From the NCBI RefSeq assembly GCF_964019385.1, contig NC_088655.1:12841357-12905356 (forward strand): 64,000 bases of DNA, written 5' to 3'. The notes under the pieces are model-generated. The model was not told the DNA's origin and did not search any database. It was given only the letters and a program-made list of their open reading frames with translations. Positions 35,777 to 47,641 of the stretch are shown piece by piece (the first letter of the stretch is position 1; every line of letters starts with the position of its first letter). Source of the stretch: Sycon ciliatum (Eukaryota > Porifera > Calcarea > Leucosolenida > Sycettidae). Both the position numbers and the translations under genes were made by a program.

Positions 35777-35850
35777 GGCGCCCAACGTGGGGCTCTAACC
35801 CACAACCCTGGTATGAAGAGTCTCGTGCTCTACCGACTGCACACACAGTC
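35777..35850 (-). pseudogene. tRNA-Lys(CTT)-like pseudogene with encoded CCA
   Basis: On the minus strand: CAGTCGGTAGAGCACGAGAC, CTCTTCA loop with CTT, then GGGTTGTGGGTTAGAGCCCC and ACGTTGGGCG followed directly by CCA. This resembles tRNA-Lys, but the 5' acceptor strand and anticodon stem no longer pair. It is a retropseudogene or the head of a SINE. Confidence 0.7.
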
Positions 35851-35869
35851 CTCTATGTACTGGATGTAG

Positions 35870-37600
35870 TCCGACTGCAGCCTGCACTTGTCTTCAATTG
35901 GGAGTGTGAAGTCCCTTTCGATTTCCAGGTTAATGATGTCACTACCCTCTCGGCACATTGTGTTCTATTGTTGCTATCTACCATACGAGGTGATTGTCAA
36001 CACATCTGCGTTTTAGCATCCTATCTTGAACTTCTCCCTCTCAGACATGCACTGTTCGGTGCGGACGCGTCGTCAAAAATTGACAATCTCTCACCTTTCT
36101 GGCCATTCACAGCTCCAAGGCAGAGTCATTAAGCTTCTTGTACGGGCAAAGATACCATCATTATCAATGAATAGAAAATGCAACCAAACTCCAAAACAAT
36201 GGAAAAACCTCAAAGCTAAGGAAAAGAACCCAACCAGCCGCACACGGAGCACACAGAAGACAACAGAATAAGTAAGAACCTTCCTCAAAGGGTGTAGCAG
36301 TGAAATCCATGAATTCAAACTGGGCTCACGACGGCTGCTAACATTCCCCGCAGATGCAGCACCCAACAAGGTTTTTGTGCACCAGCACATCTTCACCAGG
36401 CGTCACGGGCCCAGCCTCCCTGCCCATCCGGCCCGCCGCACACAACAACGGAACTGAACTAAAGTTTCACATAATTATTTGACAAGACGGAGACGGACAA
36501 ACGAGAAGACCGGACACGGCGGGGCAAAGCTGATAACTAAAGAAAAGCACAAACATCGTGGCAGCATATGAGCATGCGCTCAAAACGGTTGCACACGTGA
36601 CAATGACGTAAACGTTCCATGGTGTGCCAAAGACCGTGCACGTGCAACCAAAACGATGCAGAAAAGGTCAAGACTAAAACACTACAGAATAAAACTAAAG
36701 AACAACATAATAAGCCATGGAAAGTCTTTCACTCTAGACCTGTTGTGCAACAAAGGTAGCGTACAAAAGAAAAGTCACCTTGCTATAAAGAACTCGCCCA
36801 GGGCTGCTGAAATTTGAAAATGCCCTGAGAGAATCTGCAGCACTGCACCGACTGCATTGCAGCAAATACAATCTAGTTGGTGCTTCGTCGCCACATGAGT
36901 ACTCGTACCAGAAGTCATTGCCAACTCTTGTTTAATAAGGGGGCCAGGCTTCTTCCGTGCACGCAACAACGGCTTCTTCCTCATTTCCCACATGCTCCTC
37001 CCTACCGTCCCGCAAACTCTGGAGCTCCTCACTCGTGTATTCTGGCTCCCTGGCATATGCTATCAAATCAACAGCTCCTGCAGGTAAACACTCCGTGATA
37101 TCTTTGTCAATCACCATAGGACAGGGGGTCAGGGGCGGATCCAGGGCTGTCACCCGAGGGGCAGACTGTCTCGTCAATGGTGTTGACTACTGCAGTGCTT
37201 GGCTAGCTATGCTTCTGCTGGTGATGACAGTGGTCAAGCATTCGTGTTCACATCAGTTGAGGGTGCAGCAACCTCTCCTCCTCTTCTCCTCCAAGTGCTC
37301 CCAGCCGACACGTTGCTAGCCTCGGTAGCCAACATGTCCAAACAGCAAAGGGGTTACGGGTACTTGGAAAAAGAAAAAAAGTCTAAAGAAAAACTGACTG
37401 TCAGCGCCATGACTCGAATGAGAGACTTTCCCGACAAGTCTATAGCCTGGGAGGACCGCAGCAGCAGTTACGGCATTCTGATGGTATAAATACTCTTGCA
37501 GTGGCATTAAGTGGCAGTTGGCGGCGGACATCCTTGACAATTCTCTCCACCATCATTGGCATTCACTGGTTCGAGGGAAAGACACAAACGGGAAAACTCT
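35870..37600. other. Intergenic, no supported gene
   Basis: ORFs lack conserved motifs. CAGGGGCGGATCCAGGG near 37131 is a lone hAT-like terminus. Confidence 0.4.
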
Positions 37601-37639
37601 GAAGAAAAATTGACTGTCACCACCGAGATTCAAATTGGG

Positions 37640-37980
37640 GACCTTCGTTTGAGGCCAGCGATGCTCTAACCACTGAGCTAAGGTGTTGCCGTCATCCCAG
37701 CAGAGACCGTCCAACATTCTTTTTCAGACTTCGTAACTCACACTTCCTGTAAATCCACACTCAGTATCATTGACTTGGATATTTTCCCAGCATCGATTTT
37801 CGCTGGATTGGTGAGGCGTCAGGGTAGATTAGCACTGAAGTCACGGTTGTCCTTGAGGTACCTTCCCTTGAGGCCAGCAATGTTTTAATGACTGAGCTAT
37901 GGTGTAGCCGTCATTCCAGCAGAGACCTTTCAAGATTTTCTCCAGAGCTTCGAAACTCACGCTTCCTGTGAATCCACACA
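37640..37980 (-). repeat. Two tRNA-like SINE-type units
   Basis: The minus strand reads CCTTAGCTCAGTGGTTAGAG (A-box-like) at about 37663-37683, with a degraded T-arm. A homologous copy is at about 37862-37912. The plus-strand downstream sequence GCCGTCAT...CAGCAGAGACC through CTTCCTGTRAATCCACAC is shared, so the unit is about 125 bp. Confidence 0.6.
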
Positions 37981-38664
37981 GGCTGGTGTATACTTTTGTT
38001 CTGTTCCAAACCTTCACAATGTGCTCCATGTTAGTCATGCAGCTACAAGTCTTCTGTCTGCCAATAAATCTATATATGTGTCGTGCGTCCCTGTGTTTTG
38101 TTGCTCTGGTGGTGCAAACCACGTGCCAGATGAGGCTCAAGCAATGGCGGCTTCAGTTCGCTTGGAAGAAATGCCGTCGCAACAGTGCTACTCACATCGT
38201 CCATCGTGTGAACGTTGTCTGCTGTGGTGCTATCAGCGGGTTCCCCAATACGGCCGCTTACAAGTGGCAAGCGTGTGCCTTTGGTGTGTGCAAAATATAA
38301 TGTAAGTTGCTGTGTCCAGGTGCTGCGAGAGACAGAGAGATGGAGAGAGATAGTGTGTGTGTCTCTGGGAGAGGGAGAGAGAGTGTGTGTGCATGCGTGT
38401 GTGTGTGGCCGAGCGCCGAGAGGGGAAGGGAAGGGCATTGTCATCATACTCGGGGTGACGGTGGCAAGTTGTTTGGCCTACATCTTTGATCCAATGGTGG
38501 AGGGGGGGGGGGGGCTGATGTATGTACTCGGGGAATGACGATAGGCTATTCGGTTCACATCTATGCAAGGGACAATACTTGAAATTCTCTTCAAAAATGA
38601 AGTTGAAAGTATGTCTTCGGCGGATCCAATCGAACCGTTTAGAGGTATCCAGCAGCGCACCACC

Positions 38665-38935
38665 TATATGAACTCTTCGTGAGTGCATTGCTATCCCTTT
38701 GACGAAGCCAAGTAGTGTCTAGGTATGATTCTATGAGTTCAGTTTTCATTATGATTTTATGAATCTAACATCTATGACTGGCTAAACGCTAAAGCTAACC
38801 AGAGACAGCAGGATAGCGGTGCAATGCTCCTACGCAAATGATCACGTCCGTCTCTGTCAATCTATTTTGCAGCTTGAAATGTAAAGCACCAGTCGCCACT
38901 CTCTGTCGCTTGCATAGATGTGCCACGTATTATCG
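38665..38935 (+). repeat. Dispersed repeat, copy 2
   Basis: Direct-orientation homolog of 34368-34660, including the TGCCACGTAT block near the end. Confidence 0.75.
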
Positions 38936-39009
38936 CATCCTATCGGGGCTCGTAGATAGCAGGGCTATTCCATTGGGTCTATCGTTAAAGTGGGGTTGTC
39001 AGAAGTCAA

Positions 39010-39191
39010 TAGAGAGGTTAATATGCACGTTATTTCTGACGTGACACGAAAGTTCAGCTCGCGTTATTTGGCTTGCGTGTCGAAAAACAACGCGAGTGAC
39101 CTGCAGCTCACGTCCAAATTTGGAGTTTTACGCCAAATTTGACGTGAAATTGCGAGTCACGTCGGAAATAACGTGCACCCTAACCTCTCTA
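39010..39191. mobile_element. TA-GAGAGGTT family MITE
   Basis: TAGAGAGGTTA at the left and TAACCTCTCTA at the right, with TGCACGTTATTTCTGACGTG mirrored by CACGTCGGAAATAACGTGCA. Foldable almost end to end. Confidence 0.85.
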
Positions 39192-39199
39192 ATGTATGA

Positions 39200-41550
39200 C
39201 TCCTCAGTTCATGTCATAACCTTTTGAGCCAGTAATCCCGCGGCCAGTCGCTGGGAAAGTTGTTTTTGGACTTGTAAGTTGTGCACATTTCCCATCTCCT
39301 GTTCTAGACCGTGCATGACTTGCTTTGCTATTTCTACCGTGTGAACATGCCATTTTCCACCAGCAAATCGTAGTGTTTTGTCCTGTTTCTGTGTGTTCTG
39401 CTGAGCGGGCAATGCCGGGGAGACGGGTGCCTGGTAAACGTTGGATTGGATGAGTTGCTGCTGCTGCTGCAGACCAGTTATGGGGCTTCCTGCTATCTGA
39501 CAACATGGAGCTACCTGACTGTTCGGCTGATTACAGAGTTGTGGCGGAGTATGATTTGCTTTGTCTTATCGGGGGGGGGGGGGGGGGGGCATAGGTGGGA
39601 TTTTCCTTTTGCCCGGAATGTGTTGTGCAATGTTGCTACCTAATATGCAAACTTTGAAGCTGGAAACGGAGCCTGCTCCAATACATGGCCTAAACCCACC
39701 TCCAATGATGGTATGGCCCATTTCCACCCGTGGGGGGGGGGGGGGGGCTCAGCAAGGCCAAGACAATCGTAATATCAAGTTGAAAATATGTGTGTTGCTT
39801 TCTGAGAACATGCAGCTGTTTCCAGAAGCTTTAGGTATGTGGAGCCTCCACTTGCTGTGTCCACACACTGTGCCTAGAAATTAGTTCCACATTGCAGAGC
39901 GCATCTTCTTAGCGCAGGGTTCAGGGATTTCGCGATCCCCACCACTGCTGCACTTTCCGGCCAACCTCTAAAGGCCAACGTTTGCTGCTTGCTGTCATTC
40001 AAGACTTGCTTAGGGATTATCTTGAAGCGATGGGATTTCCGAGAATTAGAAATGGTATCTTCTGGTATCCTCGGCAGTCCCACAGCCATCAAGTTTATAA
40101 CGGCCTGATTTCGAAGAGTATCCATCACGAATGTTTAGAATCACCATTGAAGTTGACTATGCTCACACAATTCTGTAGAGCCATCTTTGAGCAGGAGGAA
40201 TAATATTACTCGGCCCTAAAATGGTGGAATGATTTGCAGCACTTTCTTGACTAGAGCATGGGGGGGGGGGGGGGGGCTGTGCATGCTCATGGCCTATGAC
40301 AGTTTCAGGATGATAGCCTTCCATTGGGTTGCACAGCATGGCTATACAGACGTAGTCTGCAATGATTTGAATATCCCGGACCCATGGCAGGTCTCCAAGG
40401 GATCATATCTGTGTGTGTGTGTGTGCGCGTGCGCGCATGTGTATTTTCTGGATATGTGCTTTTCGTGTTTCGTTTTTGTGCTTCACTTTTCAGGGCCATT
40501 CCATGCTCATCTTTGCTTGGTCTCCGGCAACTCGAAAATTAGGGTGGGGGCTACTCGAGAGTAGCTGCAAAAGGGGGCTGTGACAGGTGTTCCGTTCCGT
40601 TCCCCGGGTGGGTGATGCTGGTGGGAGGGGGGGGGGGGGGCAGTTTGCTGGTGACTCCATGTGTGTAGCGCTGCTGATCTTAGAAGAGATGCAGCAGCCA
40701 AGCATGCTTTGTGCGTGCTCAGTGCACACTCAGAACTGTGGTAATCGGAGGTAACATCTTGTAAATTTGAGCAACGCTTTTCTTCGTATCTGAAAAGATA
40801 ACATGCTTTAATTTGACCCATCGTTTTGGGTTCAAAGTGGATAGGAACCAGATCAACCCCGCTTGCAACAAAATTCTGTTACAGCAAGCTGCTCTTGCTC
40901 AAATTGTTGCGATGTTCATGCCACATCACTCAGACAAAGGATGGCACTGAAAGTGCTTTCGGCGTTTTCGCCGTGCGCATCTGTAGGCATTGCGTTGCTG
41001 AACATTGATATGCATACCATCACAACATCGTCCCTTTCATTTCCCCTGGAAATGCAGTACTAACGAGAAGGAACCGTCTATGTACCGGTATATATTGGCC
41101 ATGATTCTGAAAAGGAGAAGTAGAAGTTGACAAAGTCTTTTCTAATGTCGGCACCTCCCTGCATGCATCACATTTTGCTCACATTCTCCACGCAGATGCC
41201 ACTGTGCCGTGGACAGTCGTTGCTGCTTGCGTACAACTCCCAGGCCGGACTGACGAAGCGGTCCCGGGATGCGACGCTGCCACCAATCAATCAATGACTT
41301 CACTACATCTATTTCATTCTCTCATTAACATTGCCTTCATAACTATTCCCACCCTCCTTTCATACCTTTCCATTCCTTTCTTTCACCCAACTTAGGGTTA
41401 GGCGTAGCTAGGTTAAGAATCAGGGCAAGGTAAGCGACAAGCCCTGTAGGTCATCTCTTCTACATCCAAGCAGCACTACTCGCTACAGGAGCAGCAGCGG
41501 GTCGACCAGCGCAGCCACCGCTGCAGGTATGCGTAGGGTTTGGTATTCTG
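39200..41550. other. Intergenic, no supported gene
   Basis: Several G homopolymers (about 39571, 39733, 40260, 40629) and a short GT/GC tract at 40410-40440. No recognisable exon. Confidence 0.4.
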
Positions 41551-41559
41551 TGCATTGTT

Positions 41560-42070
41560 GTTATAGCTAGGTTCCCCCATGTGACAGTGGTCCTACCAGG
41601 CTGCTGTTGCATGGGTGTATGCGGCTAACCGATTGTGTCATGACAAGTTCATACCTCTCACAGCTAGCGTCAAGGCGTGTCGGGGCATCGCTATCATCCA
41701 GCTCTACAAGGGTAGTATTTACTGGTACGTTGGTTTGGATTTTGTGTACTGTTGTCATAGTTAGGTTCCCCATGTGACAGTGGCTCTACCAGGCTGCTAT
41801 TGCATGGGTGTATGCTGCTAACGAATTGTGTCATGAGCTTTTTCAAACTCCTCACAGCTAGGTTCAAGACATCTCAGCACGCTACTGTCACCGCTGTTGC
41901 TGCTGCCACAGGGCTTCGGGTAGTATCATGGGTATGTATTCTTGGTTTGGAACTTTGGTGCATTGTCGTCATAATAGGTTTTCCCCGTGTGATAGTGGCT
42001 TGCTGCTGTTGCATGGGTGTATGTGCTGCTAATCCATTGCTTCATGAGCTTATTCAAACCCTTCCCAGCT
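41560..42070 (+). repeat. Three diverged ~200-bp tandem repeats
   Basis: Units starting near 41562, 41751 and 41968 share CCATGTGACAGTGG, TTGCATGGGTGTATG, TGTGTCATGA and CACAGCTAG. Each has a 3'-splice-like CTCACAG/CTAG. Confidence 0.75.
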
Positions 42071-42071
42071 A

Positions 42072-42450
42072 GGTTCAAGACAACGACTGGGAGGCCAGCG
42101 CTAGCAGCGACGGCAAGGAGGACGGCCCTAGCAGCGACGACCGGGCGCCCACCGCTAGCAGCAACGACTGGGCGGCCACCGCTCGCAGCAACGACTGGGC
42201 GGCCACCGCTCGCAGTGACGACTGGGCGGCCACCGCTCGCAGTGACGACTGGGCGGCCACCGCTCGCAGTGACGACTGGGCGACCACCGCTAGCAGCGAC
42301 AACTGAGCGGCCACTGCTAGTAGCGACGACGTCGCGTCCGCAGCTAGCAGCGACGACTGGACGGCCAGTACTAGCAGTGATGACTGGGCGACCACCGCTA
42401 GCAGCGATGACTGGGCGGCCACCGCTAGCAGCTATGGTGAGATAGCCCGC
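42072..42450 (+). repeat. 27-bp GC-rich minisatellite encoding TTGRPPLAA-type repeats
   Basis: About 13 units of ACGACTGGGCGGCCACCGCT plus AGCAGC. Because 27 is a multiple of three, one + frame stays open from about 42066 to 42445 as (A/V)TTGRPPLA. No gene is demonstrated around it. Confidence 0.85.
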
Positions 42451-42659
42451 ACTAGCAGCACCAACAGAAACAGTAGGGAGGCCAGCGCTAGCAACGATGG
42501 TAGGGAGACCTGCGCTAGCCAGCACCGGTGGTAACAGCAGGGCTGCCGGTGCCAACAATGATGACCACCAGCAGCACCGTGATGGAGCTAACACTAGCAG
42601 CAGCAATGACGGGTCAAGCTGTGTTAGCTGCACCAGCAGGGGAGCAACCTGAGCTAGCA

Positions 42660-43850
42660 GCACCAAAACACTAACAACAGCATGACCAGCAATATCAGTG
42701 TGTCACCCAATTCCAGTGGCGGAAACAGTGACAACTCAGCCACTGTCTGCAGCAGTGCGAACAGTTATGTCGTTATCATCACACCCTCTGTCGCCGTCAT
42801 TGTGGCTATGATTCATGGGGATGATGGTATCTAGAGAAGCACCTCCATCCCAACTACAACCAAGGTAAATATTACAGTTGGAGTTAGTATTCACGTCGGG
42901 GTAGTCTGCCTGGTGGTGGTGATGCTCTTACCTTCTCATGGGCATTGGCATTGACACATTTTTCGTACCAACACTCAAAATTTAGTCTGCATGGTTGGGT
43001 GCATGTATTCCTTCAAAATTGCTGAAAATTCAAGCTTACTGGAAAATGTGATAGCAGTATTATTCTATGGGATCTGAAATCTTTTACTTAGGGCAGCTTT
43101 GGTGCATGAAAAGATTATGGTGTTCTGTGTGTTGTTTTCCAATGGACCTAGTCTGCAGGAGTATCGGTCTAAATTTCATTGACTTTTTTGCTTCATGGTA
43201 TCACCCTGTTAGTGCATGGGGTTCCATTAGCCCCCCTCCCCCTCCCTCCCTGGTTAACTTTTAGAAGCCAGTGTTCACTGCCATTGCAATTACGTCATGG
43301 TCACTTGCGATGTCGTGGTTGAATTTGCTCCTTCAAACGGAGTCGAGACCTATGCCGTTCATGATAGCAACTTGATGTCCCAAGACTCCCCAACCTGTAT
43401 GTTTTGTGAGAATTTGGGCCAAATAGACTACCATTTACCCTACTGCTCTAAAGTTGTGATGGTATGCATCTGCGCATAGAACCAAAATGGATGGGACATG
43501 CAATAATGCTATAGTCGGATGCGCTATGCCTTGAATTGCTTTTGTCAGTTTTGTCCACGTGCGTTCAAAGCAGATACGACAGGAACCAGTGCAAGAAGCC
43601 AAGAACGTCTGCCGCACTTTCCGCCAGCCACCGGCCGAACCACATGGAGTCACCAGCAACTGCCCCAGTAGTCTGAATGCCCCCCTGGCCGGCTTGTGCT
43701 GGGAGAGGGCATGATGCAGGGTCGCCTTGCACATTGCGTTGTCCGAGAGGTTTCCATTGGTGCGACCAGCATTCGTCCTCTCCCGTTACAAGCTGTCCGT
43801 AAATAACTGGAACGGAACACCTGTCACTTGGGGAGGGGTTTAAACTTTTA
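42660..43850. other. Unresolved: short Ser/Asn-rich ORF with a hydrophobic segment, otherwise nothing
   Basis: The frame from ATG 42682 reads through SPNSSGGNSDNS to a hydrophobic YVVIITPSVAVIVAMI and a stop near 42834. It follows the minisatellite but in a different frame, so a mucin-like membrane protein is only a guess. Confidence 0.2.
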
Positions 43851-43854
43851 AGTA

Positions 43855-43989
43855 CAGTGCTGCTCAATTAAATCCAATAGTCGTGCCACTCAAGTATGCG
43901 CGCCTTGCACCATTTCGCAGGTCTGGGGCGGCACAACACCCGGCCAGTACTTGACGGTGACGCGACCTGGATTTCATTGAGCAGCACTG
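43855..43989. mobile_element. MITE, 135 bp, CAGTGCTGCTCAATT termini
   Basis: CAGTGCTGCTCAATTAAATC mirrored by GATTTCATTGAGCAGCACTG, with TA on both sides. Same size and similar start as 18467-18599. Confidence 0.88.
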
Positions 43990-45275
43990 TAGATTCAAAA
44001 TTGTCACTAATGTCTCTACTGAGGAGTGGTTGAAAACCATGAATTTCACAGAATTTTGTGGTAATTTCCTGAACAAGAAAAGTTTACAGTAGATTCACCG
44101 GCAGTGGTTAAATTACCAAAAAATGATCAAAACTGCCCAGTACAGGAGACCTATCGCCAAATTTTTCAGGATTTGCACTAAAATGTGGCTGCATTTGAAA
44201 AGTATGTGGGCCATTTAGGATGTGTGCAGCCCATTTGGAATTTATGTAGCATATTTGGAATGTATAAAGCTCCTTTATTGTGTATAGCCCATCTATAATA
44301 TTTATATGTAGGCCATTCAAAATGCCGGTACGAGTATCTTGAGTGCATGCAGTGCCCTCATTGTATGGTTTGCATGCGAAGGTATACTCCCTTTGCAGTT
44401 TCTGTACAATGTAGCTCCTGCAGATGGTATGCGTGGACCGTGTGGATTATAATTATACAGAATATCTGGAATGTACGAGTACAATAGTTACGACAGAATT
44501 CAACTCCAATTTCACGAATAATGGTCATTAGGTTGCGTGGCCTTTTCAGATCGGCCTGTCACACCTACATGTACATGTGAATGAAATATTATCACATATG
44601 ACAGCTGTGGAATTGCTTCCAAATGGGCCAACTTGGGCTTTGGAGATGGGCTGCTTGCATTTCAGACTGACCTACATGCATTTTTGTTAGGACTTTCATA
44701 CACGTACGTGCTCATGCCGCACACCTCACAAACACATGCATGTCGGTAGTCCAATGAAACGGGTGTGATTCTTCGGTAAAGCAATCGATCAGTCCGGCCT
44801 GGAGGCGTCGGACACGATGATGTTGGTCACTACTTCGTGGATGTACATGTATGATTTGGGGGGGGGGGGGGGGACTTCATGTATTGTCAAATGTCAGCCT
44901 AATCTTACATGAGTACATACCATTCAGTTTGTGTGGGAGGCCAGGTGAGTGAAAGCGAACACGTTCTGCCATTTTCGACCTGTTCTGGATCGTCTTTGGC
45001 TTCATTGCAAGCTTACACGCATGTCATGGCACAGAGTCAAGATCACTGCATCATCTACTTCATCTACATGTAATGTATGTAGTGTCACTCTATTATTAGA
45101 ATTTAGAGGTGGTACTGCAGTACATGTACTAGTGTGATAAAAATGCTTTGCTTCACGGAAACGTATTTCATTGCGAAGAGCTGCGCTTCGGTCCTCTGAG
45201 CTGTGCTGAGGAGCTCTAACAGAGCGAAACAGTTGCTGTTCACGGATTTGTGTACTAGTGCAATAGTATTTTGTC
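43990..45275. other. Intergenic, no supported gene
   Basis: Apart from the 44.2-kb degenerate repeat and a G run near 44860, no structure was recognised. Confidence 0.4.
44205..44325 (+). repeat. Degenerate ~25-bp tandem repeat
   Basis: GCCCATTTGGAATTTATGTA-like units recur about five times with drift. Confidence 0.6.
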
Positions 45276-45278
45276 CTG

Positions 45279-45398
45279 GGTGAAATCCGACCCAGTGCAT
45301 ATTCTGCACCTAAGCATGCACAAACTGATAAGAATGTATGCACTGATAATACTGGTACAGGGCACAGGCACTGCACATACTTGGTCGGATTTCACCTA
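45279..45398. mobile_element. GAAATCCGACC-family MITE
   Basis: GGGTGAAATCCGACC at the left and GGTCGGATTTCACCT at the right, about 120 bp apart; GTGCATATTCTGCACC is mirrored partly by GGCACTGCACATAC. Confidence 0.7.
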
Positions 45399-45678
45399 AC
45401 ATGACACATTGTGTTATCGATATAATGTACTTCACATTGCTTCTGAATGATCGGGTTCAACGCTGTCACGTCTTTGTTCCACAAACTGGTTTACAGCCAC
45501 TTCGTCTACAGTATACATGTAGGTCAGACAGAATGATTACAAATTTACAATCATGCAGGTCTACAGACTACTCCTCAGACCCTGATACATGATACAATCA
45601 TTAAGTAACTTTAGGGTGACTTGCCCATATCACCGTCCGTATTGTCGAGGGGGCAACTTACTTCTTGCACGGATGTCC

Positions 45679-45770
45679 AGTGGCGTGTCCAGGATTTGGC
45701 TGAGGGGGGGTTGCGGCCGGGATCAAGGCGGGATGGGGTGGGGGTAGATGACATCATGCTACTGTCCCAG
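45679..45770 (+). mobile_element. Transposon end, AGTGGCGTGTCCAGGATTTG
   Basis: CAGTGGCG(T/G)...CCAGGATTT is a frequent hAT-type terminus. A similar inverse end, CCGCCACTG, occurs at about 51050-51058. Only one end is seen here. Confidence 0.4.
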
Positions 45771-45799
45771 GTCAGCCATTTTGAAAACCGATGTCAAGA

Positions 45800-46375
45800 C
45801 GCTCCTCCTGTAGCCCCCCTTCTTCAACAGTTATTCAAGCGCACCACATGGGGACAAGTGTCGAACTTGCTTCAAGTTCCCTTTCTTCGTGGGCCTGCGG
45901 GACGATCGACCATGATGTTTCGGGCAAGCATTCTCTGGAACGCTCTCCCCTCTGATTTTAGAGTGATACGTGTCCCTGGTCCCTTCCGAAAAGCTCTTTC
46001 TGCCATTGATATACTTACTTTGTGAATATCCTCGTTAAACTTTTATTATCTGCCATAAATTCCAACCTTCTCATCTATCACATTTGTGCATGCATGTCTA
46101 TAAAATCAACCACGTGTTCCTGACTCCATGAGATTGTCTTTCTATTCTTTGACTCCATGAAATTATTGTCTTTCTATTTCTGACTCCATGAAATTGTCTT
46201 CATATAAATTTTTCCTTTTCTTTTTTTGGTCCTTTCTGTCTTATAATATTATTATTATTATCATTTCTTGTTTTCCCTTGCATATCATCCCTTCATCATT
46301 CTGTGAGAACCTGTCCTATGGGCAGGTGAGAAGGCATCTCTGCCTGCTCATTTGGTGAAGTAAAATAAACAACAA
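45800..46375 (+). mobile_element. Non-LTR retrotransposon 3' end: RT C-terminus and UTR
   Basis: The open frame ending at TGA 46023-46025 carries the typical non-LTR RT tail: PFLRGPAGRSTMMFRAS, then LWNALPSDFR and a final FRKAL. A T-rich 3' UTR follows, with a stem (CTATGGGCAGGTGAGAAGG and its partner) and the terminus AAATAAACAACAACAA near 46362-46377. The element is 5'-truncated. The UTR end resembles 25455-25510, indicating a second copy. Confidence 0.65.
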
Positions 46376-46783
46376 CAAGCCGTAAATCTCACACACCACG
46401 AGCAGTATTTCTGTACACGCAGCAACAATGTACATTGTAAACTTCAAATTTGCCGTTAGGTGAACGAATCAACTGCAATTATTTATGCGACTCCAACAAT
46501 TTCTCACCGCTCTCAAAGAGTCAAAGCATCCTTTACATAGGCAGCGGTACTTTTCACTGTGCGCTGTTCTTCATGTTCTGGCTGCTCGCTGACAACAGGT
46601 TCTTCCACGTCTGGCGGAGTGTGACTGTCAGTCCGCTCCGAAAGTTCAACTGGAATAACAGCGACTTCATCACTCCCACTGTTTCCTGTTGGAGCGGCAG
46701 CAGGAGTTGCGCCGCCACAGGAACGCTTTACAAAAATTCCAGGCTCTGCTGGCTAGAGCTTGGCCTTTTGGGATGTCCCTGAG

Positions 46784-46899
46784 ACATCGAAGAAAAGCCT
46801 TCGAGTCAACCAAAACACGATTCGAACGAGGATGATCGCCTGAGCCCTCGGCATTCGAATCGTGTTTTGGTTGACTCGATCGAAGACTTTTCTTCGATG
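46784..46899. repeat. 116-bp inverted repeat
   Basis: ACATCGAAGAAAAGCCTTCG and AACCAAAACACGATTCGAA are mirrored across a loop at about 46826-46852. Confidence 0.85.
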
Positions 46900-47031
46900 T
46901 TTGTACGTAACGACGTTGAAGACGCGTCGAGCGCGTCCCAGCAGGGATTACACTGTACAACAGTACACAGTCAGGTCACCGTGTTTCTGTAGCCGTGCAT
47001 GCTCACTGTACGCAGACTCTCCTCTATAAAT

Positions 47032-47452
47032 AATTATAGCAATAAAAACTGCTTTATGGCAGTTTTCTAAAAAAGGTTATTGTGTTCTAGTCCATGGACC
47101 CCGTCTAAAAAGTAAGAAATTAACGAAATGTGATAGCCGAAAATTAAAATTTCACACAAAACCTCACAATAATCACAACACTTGAAATGCTGCTTTCAAC
47201 ACTAAACTTGTACTGCACCGACAATTGGCAACATGCATGTCATGCATGCATAGGAAAGAGGATCACGAGGGGAAAAGGTCTTCTACATGTAGCTTTTCAT
47301 TCTGTGTGTGATTATTGTGAGGTTTTGTGTGAAATTTTAATTTTCGGCTATCACATTTCGTTAATTTCTTACTTTTTAGACGGGGTCCATGGACTAGAAC
47401 ACAATAACCTTTTTTAGAAAACTGCCATAAAGCAGTTTTTATTGCTATAATT
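47032..47452. mobile_element. Fold-back with 145-bp near-perfect arms
   Basis: The left arm (47032-47176) and right arm (47308-47452) are essentially perfect inverse copies, e.g. GGTCCATGGACTAG and AGTCCATGGACC. Spacer 131 bp. Confidence 0.92.
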
Positions 47453-47641
47453 TCTTTTGTTTTTTCTGTCACCAATCAATGGAATGTCCTATATCAATAC
47501 GTAAATGATGGCCTTCACATCATATCAATACCGTATTATACGCATTGATGTGCAAGCCTTTTCTTGCAGAAAATGGCACTAGCATGTTCTTCTGCAGGGA
47601 AACATGTGAGTAGTGGTGGACCGTGGTGATACTTTTTTTTA

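Noticed and set aside
35776..35793. Retroviral-type tRNA-Lys primer-binding site
   Set aside because: tRNA similarity extends far beyond 18 nt and I saw no LTR or polyprotein nearby; treated as a tRNA pseudogene.
43565..43867. 100-codon minus ORF and its overlapping frame
   Set aside because: No motif recognised and no supporting splice context; its upstream end overlaps a MITE.
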